Source of the DNA: Bacteroidota bacterium
Lineage (GTDB): Bacteria > Bacteroidota > Bacteroidia > Cytophagales > Cytophagaceae
DNA: 64,000 bases
Assembly: GCA_023458555.1 (NCBI GenBank)
Contig: JAEWYS010000011.1
Span: forward strand, 25,259-89,258
Direction of reading: 5' to 3'
The notes under the pieces were generated by a model, which was not told the DNA's origin, did no database searches, and was given only the letters and a program-made list of their open reading frames with translations. Position 1 is the stretch's first letter. The number at the start of each line of letters is the position of its first letter. The position numbers and the translations under genes were made by a program. Below, piece by piece: positions 54,001 to 63,000 of the stretch.

Positions 54001-57000
54001 CACAGACACCGGGTTCTGTCTTACCAGAATTTTCCGGACAATTGTCATAACAATCCGGTGTACCGTCTCCATCACTATCTTTGTCCGGTGTACCGCATCC
54101 GCAGCTTCCGGGCTCCGTCTTATTCGGATCATCCGGGCACTGATCATAGCAGTCCGCGACACCATCACCATCTGAATCCGTATCAGGAGTACCGCATCCA
54201 CAGATACCCGGCTGGGTTTTATTCGGGTCAAAAGGACAAGGATCTATACAATCCGGAGTACCATCACCATCACTGTCTATATCCGGTACACCACATCCGC
54301 AGATACCAGGATCTGTTTTGGCAGGATCTGTCGGACAGGCATCAGGCTGGCAATCATATACTCCGTCACCATCCGAATCCGTATCCGCCACATTACATCC
54401 GCAAATACCTGGAGATATCTTATTCCGGTCCGTCGGACAGGCATCCAGACAATCTACCACTCCATCGCCATCCGAGTCAGCATCTGCCCGGTCACATCCG
54501 CAACTACCTGGTGCTATTTTAGACGGGTTCTGCGGACATCCATCCTTACAATCAGGCACTCCGTCTCCGTCACTGTCCTTGTCAGCAATACCGCAACCAC
54601 AGGCGCCCGGTTCTGTTTTATTCGGATCATTCGGACAACGATCACGACAATCAGGTGTACCGTCTCCATCAGTATCCGCGTCGGCAACGCCACAACCACA
54701 GGCGCCCGGAGCCGTCTTGGCAGGGTCATCCGGACACTTGTCCTTACAATCAGCCACTCCGTCTCCGTCGCTGTCTGTATCCGCTACCCCGCAACCACAA
54801 TCACCTGGTTCTGTTTTGTTCGGATCAGCCGGACATTTATCCAGACAATCCGGTGTGCCGTCACCATCCGCGTCCGCATTATCATCTTTTCCGCAGCCAC
54901 AGATACCCGGCTCAGTTTTTTTAGGATCCAGCGGACATTTATCCAGGACATTCGGAGTACCGTCACCATCCGCATCCTCCAGAGGAACATATTTTAACAT
55001 GAGCGTATTCGCTCCGGAAAGCTCCAGACTAAAGTTTCCGAAAACCGAATTATGTTGTCTGAAATCAGAAAGATCGATGGTAAAGGCAGCAGCATTGAAA
55101 CCTGTAATACCCTTATCAGCGATCGCAATCGGCCATTGCTGAGTACGCATAGGATCCCAATTGGCTACTGATCCGGATTGGTTGTCAGGATTCAACGAAG
55201 TCACTTTTATTGTAAACGGCATTCCTGCGTTAGCATTTATAACCAACGTATTAGTAGTACGCAACAAATCCCATCCCGGATCATTGCCTGCCTGGCCGTT
55301 CATGTCATTGATTTCCCACAGATAGTTACCATTGCCATGGAACACAATAGACGGATATTCCGCAGTTCCCGGACTATTACCCGGACTGAAATCATAACGC
55401 CCCTCAAGTCCTTCCTCATCCAGAAGGCCAGTCTCAATATAATTGTTCCGAAGCATAGTTGTCGCAAAAGCCGCGGAGTCATTAAGAAGCACCAGGTTTG
55501 ATGCATCTGCGAACTCAGGCTGTAGCAATGCTCCTTTTCTTGTCTCTTCAATAACATCCAGCTCGTTTTCAATAAACTGTTTTCTGGTCAAAGGCCTTAC
55601 CTTCAGATAGCCCACAGGATAGGAACTATATCGTGTCGCCTTTATGGAAATTTCAGCCTCCAGTATTTCACCGGGTTTTACATCTCTTGCGAGCAATTCA
55701 GCTACTTGTAAATTTCCAACATCCAGATCCTCGCCTCCCGTCATATAATATTCACTGAAATTGTCAATCTCTACCTGATCTCTGTATTCCTCAGGATAGC
55801 GATCCGACATTTTTTTAAGATTAGGCGAGGTTCGGAAACGCTGTACCTGATCTTCCGCTGGTGCATACAAAGCCACTTCCAGATAAGGTATATCAACATT
55901 GGCAACAGACTTAAGCGTAAACTTCCAGGTACCTACCGTTCCTACTCTCAGAGATGCCGGAGCAATCGTTCCATAAACCACTTCAGGTGATGTCGGCTTT
56001 TCAACCTGTATACCAGCCTCAAGACGCACAATTTCACCATCCATATTACGGGCAACCAGGTTATAAATGCCTTCTTCTGTATTACTCAGGTTCCAGCGCA
56101 GTCCAAGCTCCATACTGCTTTTGAACCTGGTAACGACCGCGTCAGCAACCAGGGCTTTTGTAACCGGATGCTCCAGATACAATGCTATTCCCGTTCGGAA
56201 ACCGGCCCCCTGTACTTCATTGCTCACCACACCCTGACCTAGTATTGAAGCACGGGCATTAAGAATAGAGAATGGCAATACTTCTGCCAGCAGTGTGATT
56301 TCCTGCTGACCATAATAACTTTCCGGTGTTGTAATCAGCAGATAATAGGTCCCGGCTTTGGTTTCCGGAATCAGGATCGTCTGGTTCGGAACTCCTTCAT
56401 CTTTATAAATGTAATCATAATCATCAGGGCCCGGAACCCGGTCATAGGCTATATATATCTGATTATTTCCGCTGCTTCGGTTGCTTTTCAGATAAACAAT
56501 CATATCCAGATTTTCGCCTACCGCAACCTGATAATAGAGTCGCTCTCTGTAATCAAGCGAACTCTTTACCGGCTCTCCTGTATGAATAACCGGAATCGAA
56601 GCGCTCACCGTACTCTCAGACACACCCGTATTATTTCCCAGATTCGTTTCCGGAATGGAATGAATGGTATTGGTACGGGCCAGACCGAAATAATCACCCG
56701 GCATTACTCCCGGCATCTGGTAGGTAATTTCCCGACTGACCGACTCTCCGGGTTTGAGATCCAGATAGTGGTCTCTGGTGCGGAGCAGGTAATCATTGGT
56801 TTCGATCAGCAGCTGATCTTTGGAGAAATACGCATCATCCCTGATCAGTCCGACCGCTCTTCCGCTACCCTGATTATGGAGCTGATAGCTCACCGTAATT
56901 TCCTTACCAGGAATTGTTTTTTCCGGGATCACTACCTGACGGACAACAAGGTCAGAAGCTTCCACAGGATTGATACGAATCAGCTTTGCATATGAATTAT

Positions 57001-60000
57001 TGTCCTCCCCATTGTACTCAAATACAGAATTGAGATAATCCGCGATCGCTCTCAAATAGTAATTACCGGTCAGGTTGGCCGGAATTGTAATAGTAACCGT
57101 TGTATTAATCGAAGCACCCGGAGCAATGGTTTGCAATACCCTGCTACCTGTCAAGCCATTAAGAATCGTCCCCTTAGGATTGGCCGCAAGCTCTGTTTTG
57201 AAGCTCCAGCCACTAGCCGCGGTTGCCACACCTGTATTCCGGATAACAAGAGTAGCCTGGACACGCTCACCGGCAAGTACAACGTCCGGCACGATAATAC
57301 TATCAATAACCAGATCCGGAGTCTCCGGAATGCGAATTTCAACCGGAACAGCATAATGGTTATTCTTCTGTGCAGTATCGTTGACAGGAAGTATTTCTAC
57401 ATTCCTCGTCGAAGGATTCAGATAAGACCCTGTACGGGCAATCAGATAATAATTTCCTGATAGCGTATTGGCAAGATTAATCCTAAACTGTCCGTTATAC
57501 CCCGAAGCAGGCTGTAAAATTCCGTTTCTTCGTAACGAATGCAGGCTTATATCATCCGCGCTGTATACAGAATCTTTAGAAAGCACCAGCCTGTCCTCCC
57601 ATAAAAGAGTTCCGGTAAAACCTTCTCCGATATTTTGTACCTGGAAATCGATCATCAGCTGATCACCTGCATACATGACTGCCGGCACATTGCTGCAGGA
57701 GATCGCAAGATCAGAATAAACCGGACGTATATGAATCGCTTTATGAGAAAGGTTATTTCCCTCCTTATCATGCTCATATACTTTTCTCGTGTTATCTGAA
57801 TTGATTCGCAGGTAATAGGTTCCATGAATATGAAGCGGCAGCGGCAATTTACTGTCATTGGTATATCCGGAACGGGAGTCCAGTCCTGCCGGATTGCTGA
57901 TCAGTACTGAGTCGGCTGCACTAAAATGACGTGCAAACGTTGATAAACGGGCCTGATTTGTATCTTTTACCAGTCCATAGCTATCGCTCCATGCCTGCGC
58001 AATAATGGTATCACCGGTGTTATAGGTCAGCCATGAGAGGCTGAGTGTATCACCCTGTGTTACTTCCTGAGGGATATGCTCTATATTTCGGATCACCAGG
58101 TCAGGATAGGCTGCCAGTCTGATTACAGATGGCTCCGCACTGCGCAGGATGTTGTCCTTTTCATAGGTATACTCGAAAACCTGACGTGAAGCATCGGTAT
58201 AAACGTATAAATAAAACTGACCGCTTATACCATCCGGAATCTTCAGATTCAGTTCCTCGGAATATGTATCACCAGCCTTTAAAGACGATCCTCCGGTACG
58301 GACCTTATAGCCGATTTCAACAGAAGCCTGCTGATTAAAGGTATCAAGCTGAGAGATATAAACACGGTCAATCCAGGCATTTTCCACCGGGGCATTCGCT
58401 CCGTCATTCCTTACCGTCCAGCGAACAGGCACTGTCTGCCCCGATTGCATTTCGGCAGGCATCGATACCGTTTTCACCACCAGGTTCGGCGGCGGGGTGA
58501 GATTAACCTGAATTGGCCTTGGCTCCGAACGGTTGTTGCTTGTAAACAGCTCATTGTCGATATCCCGGTCAGCATCTGTCCGCACATACAGATAGTAGTC
58601 TCCGTAAAAATTGTGCGGAATTTTCACCCTGAATGTTTTGAAATATATGCTGTCCGGGCTGAAGTAGTCCGGAGTATTGTACCATTGAGTAGTAACAGCG
58701 GCAGCATTTCCTCCCGGCAGATAGCAACGATCAGATGAAAAACGCTCCTTACGGAATCCAATGGTTTTGCCTTCCAGCACATGTACTGTACCCGATGAAT
58801 ATACCGGATCCTGTCCTATGGAAAGCTCATCTGTCCAGACAGTATGCTCCAGATTCGGGCAGGTCATTCCTGACTGACTAGTACGATCTGTTACTTTCTT
58901 ACCTTTTGCCTCGGCATTACCAATATTTTTCACCCCGTAGGTTACCGTAATAGTATCTCCGCCAAATACGACTGCGGGAGCAGCCACACTCAGAATCTGA
59001 AGATCCGGTGTAGCCGGTATCGAGACGTGAAGCGGATAAGCATATCCGATATTGTTGGTAGTCGATGATTCGATCAGACCGTTACGTTCTACCCGAACAA
59101 GGACATAATAATCTCCAAAAACAGTTTTAGGCAGCTTAAATGTACCATAATTGGTATAACCCTGTCCGGGAACAAGGAAATTCAGTCGTTTTACAGTACC
59201 CAATTTAATATCATTGTTGTCATACAGCGTATCCAGTGAAAGATATACTGTTTCATCCCAGTTTTCTGAAATGGTGCTTCCCTTGCCGATATTCCGGACA
59301 TCCCAGTTCACACTAAGGTTTCCGGCAGAGTAAGCCACAGCCGGAATCTGTACATTTTCGACAATCAGATCCGGAAGCTCTCTGACATGGAAAGCATATA
59401 CCGGGCTCTCCGTACTGTAACAGGAGTTTTTGGAAACTACCTGCCAGACATAATTTTTTCCATAATCCAAGTCCTTAATTTCATGACGTATATTGGCAGT
59501 ATTGGCAATGCGGGCATTTTCCGGACGCTCAGCAGTATCCGGCCAGATATACAAATCGTACAACCCTGAGTTGCTGCCAGGTCTCCACGAGATGGTAAAT
59601 GGCTGTGTAAGATTCAGTGACTGATTTTCCGGAACGACATCTGATATAACCATTGGCGGCACCGGATCGATAACACTGATTTTCAGGCTATCTCTGAATG
59701 AACAACCAAGCGGAGAACGCAAATCAGCATAATAGATTGTCGTATCAACCGGGCTTACCCGTATAGCAGAGCTGACAGCTCCGGTAGACCATACAACAGA
59801 CTGGGTGTTGACTGTTCGAAGCTCAGCTTCATCCCCGCGACATAATGTCTGTGAGCCGACAGCCTGAACAGATGGTTTATTTTCGATCTGAATACTAACC
59901 GGAACTGAAACGGACTCACAACCTCTCGCATCGCGGTATGTAACAGTATAGTTGCCTTTTTCTGAAACCCATATGGAAGAGGCCTGACTTCCGTCAGACC

Positions 60001-63000
60001 ATACGATATTCTCCGACTGGTCGGATGACAGACGTACAGAGTCGCCAAAGCACAGATTAGGCGAACCGGAATAACTAATAACCGGAATCGCAGGCGCAGG
60101 TGTCACATTGACCTGGATAAACACCGTATCAGTCATGGAGCACCCCGCTCCGTTATCAGCAACAACACGATACGTTGTATTTACTGCCGGACTTACTATA
60201 AGCCGGTTGGACACCACACCAGTATTCCAGACAAACCGCTGAGCCAGTCCTTGCGCAGAAAGTGTAAGGCGACTGCCGGCACATATAGTGGTATCCGGAC
60301 TGTGTTCAAGAATCTGTGGACGAGGTACTACATTAATAGTAATACTGTCTGAATAGGTACAACCAGCAGTATTTTCCATCGTTATTCTATAAGTAGTCAG
60401 CACAGAAGGACTAACCTTCAAAGGCTGATTAGCAGCACCTGCCTCCCAGGTCCATTCCGATGCATTAATTACCTGCAAGGTTACTGTATCACCCAGACAG
60501 ACAGCAGTAGCCGGTTTGGCTTCCACAACTGGTTTAGCCGGATTGATTACACGAAATACATCAGACACTGCACTGCATCCGGATGCATTGGTATGACGTA
60601 CAGTATAATTGCCTGTTCTGGAAACATAACGGCTTGCTCCGGTCAGATTATCCGACCAGCGAATGTTTGATTCTATACTGGAAGTCAGCAATATGGAATC
60701 ACCAGGACACAAAGCGGTATTTCCTACCGCGCTGATCACGGGCTTTTCAGGCAGAGTCAGTACCTGCACCCGTATTGTATCATTTTTAATACAGCCATTC
60801 GCATTAGTAATCCTGACACTATATATGGTATTTACTGTCGGAGCTACCTGTATCTGAGCTGAAGCTGATCCTGTACTCCACAGATAACTGCTGCCACCAC
60901 CGGCCACAAGACGCAAATTGCTTCCCTGACAAACTGTGGAATCCCTGAAGTTAAGCGAAGTAATCATAGCCGCATGGCTACGGACAATCACAGAAACCGT
61001 GTCATTGGCACTGTTCTGGTCAGCTTCCAGATTACTGATAACTTCTATGCTGTATTCACCGTTTGCAGATAAGTCGATCGGTTTTCGGAATGTAAAGTTT
61101 TGCGATGCTCCCGGACCAATCGATACTTTTACTGTATCCTTTTCCCACTCCCCGCTATTAACCCGGTAAGCAACCTCAAATCCTCCCTGAGGCATACTTC
61201 CGAAATTACGTACAGCAACAATTACATTAAGCGGTTCATTATATCCGCAACCGCTTTGCGGACTGACTACCGAAGCAATACCCACATCATTGCTCAGTCC
61301 GGAAAACTCATCTGCTCCGATATCAGGAGCAGACGGATGTCTCGGATCACCATCGATATCGGTGGTTATACCGGCAATTGGCCTGGCTGCACCGTTGAGC
61401 GCTTCCTGACGCACGTGCGGATCATCATCTGACGTAAAGAGCGGATCTACAGAAAGTGACTGGGCATCCTGATTACTTGCCGCTCTCCAGGCAGTAAGAT
61501 TGGCGCGCTCGCTACCCCAGTATCCAAGTTGAGTTCCTGTACTAAACAGGTTATTATAATTACTTTCTTCTACTGCCCCGACAGAGCCGATATTGACAGC
61601 ATAACCACCTCCGCTGTTGGCAAAAATATTATTGACAAAACGATTGCCTGCACCACCGCCACTTACTGCCAGCGCATTGCTTCCGCTGTGTCCGCTTATA
61701 CAATGTACACTATTGTAATATATGTGCTGATAGCTCGATGCTGAGAGCTGAATACCAGCGATCTGAGCTGAACCTGTCAGTACAACAAAGTTATTAACCA
61801 CCTGCCCGGGAGCAAAAGCCGTTCCCTGGACATTGGCAAGCATGATTCCATAACGACCGGTTGACTGCTGGATATGATTTTTAAGAATACGTGTATCGTT
61901 TCCACACTGTGACAGATAAACCGCGATATAATCCGAACGGCTTCCGGCAGCAACAAAACGGTTGGATTCTATTATACTTTGTCCGCCATACTGCAACAAG
62001 ATAGCGCGATAAGACTGCCCGGTAAACTCATTGCCCTGCACTAACACTCCCGTTTCATAACCATTGGAGTTCCCGGAAAGATTAATTCCGTAACTACCTC
62101 CTTTTATCAGGTTACTGATGAAACGTGTATCTGAATCTATATCTGCTCCTGAGTATATAACCGACTGTCCGGCCGCCGTTCCCGCACTGGCATAACCCTC
62201 AATACTATTATTAAGGAAGCGGTTGCCCTGCGCGCCATTTTGCAGCAGAACGGCAACTGCATTGGTCGTACCAGCAGCCCGTATGGTCATTTTCTCGAAC
62301 GTCATATAATCCGCTCCGTCCAGAGCCAGCGTATAATTAGAGGCAGAGGCAGCAGACTGATAATGCAATACAACTGACGTACTGTCGCTGGTAGCAGAAC
62401 GGTAGCTTACTGTATTGATGGCAGAGCTCCCGACAATCTGAGGAATGCGAATCTGTTCATTATACTCACCACTGGCTACTGTAAAGATAACCGGTCCTGC
62501 AATCCCTCCCATAACAAGGTTATGGACTGTTTCTTCAAAGCTATGGAATGTATTAGATGACTCCTGACCCAGCGTATATTCTCCCTTAAGCGCAGCGTAC
62601 AGATCATCCACCCGGATGGTATCATTGCCATTGCTTTCATCTTCCATACCGTTGGGACTGCTTACCCAGGCCCTGATAGTATAGGCGGTATTGATAGCAA
62701 AATCGGCGTTTCCGATCTCAACTATTTTTGTTTTACCTTCATCAAGCGTACCAAGCCACTCGAAAGCAGGCTGTGGCTGTCCGTTTATTTCCCAGTTGAT
62801 CGTGACATTTTGCAAACTGTTGCCGGCATTATTAACCAGCGTAACAAGCACCGGATGATTTCCGGCTACAAATGGTTTCGCAGGCGCTACTACCTGAAGC
62901 AGTCCTGCATCAGCCAGAGCCGTACCAAACTCATCCGCACCGATATCCGGCGTATGAATATCCCTGCTTTGTCCGTCGATATCGACTGATACTTCAGCAA

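Noticed and set aside
53590..54985. CRISPR-like periodicity
   Set aside because: The repeats are in-frame protein repeats without unique spacers of constant length, and there are no cas genes in the window.
53836..55142. Long plus-strand frames opposite the thrombospondin-3 repeats (His/Pro- and Ser/Pro-rich repeats)
   Set aside because: They mirror the 99-bp repeats of the minus-strand giant gene; their repeat composition is a by-product of the Asp/Gly codons on the other strand.
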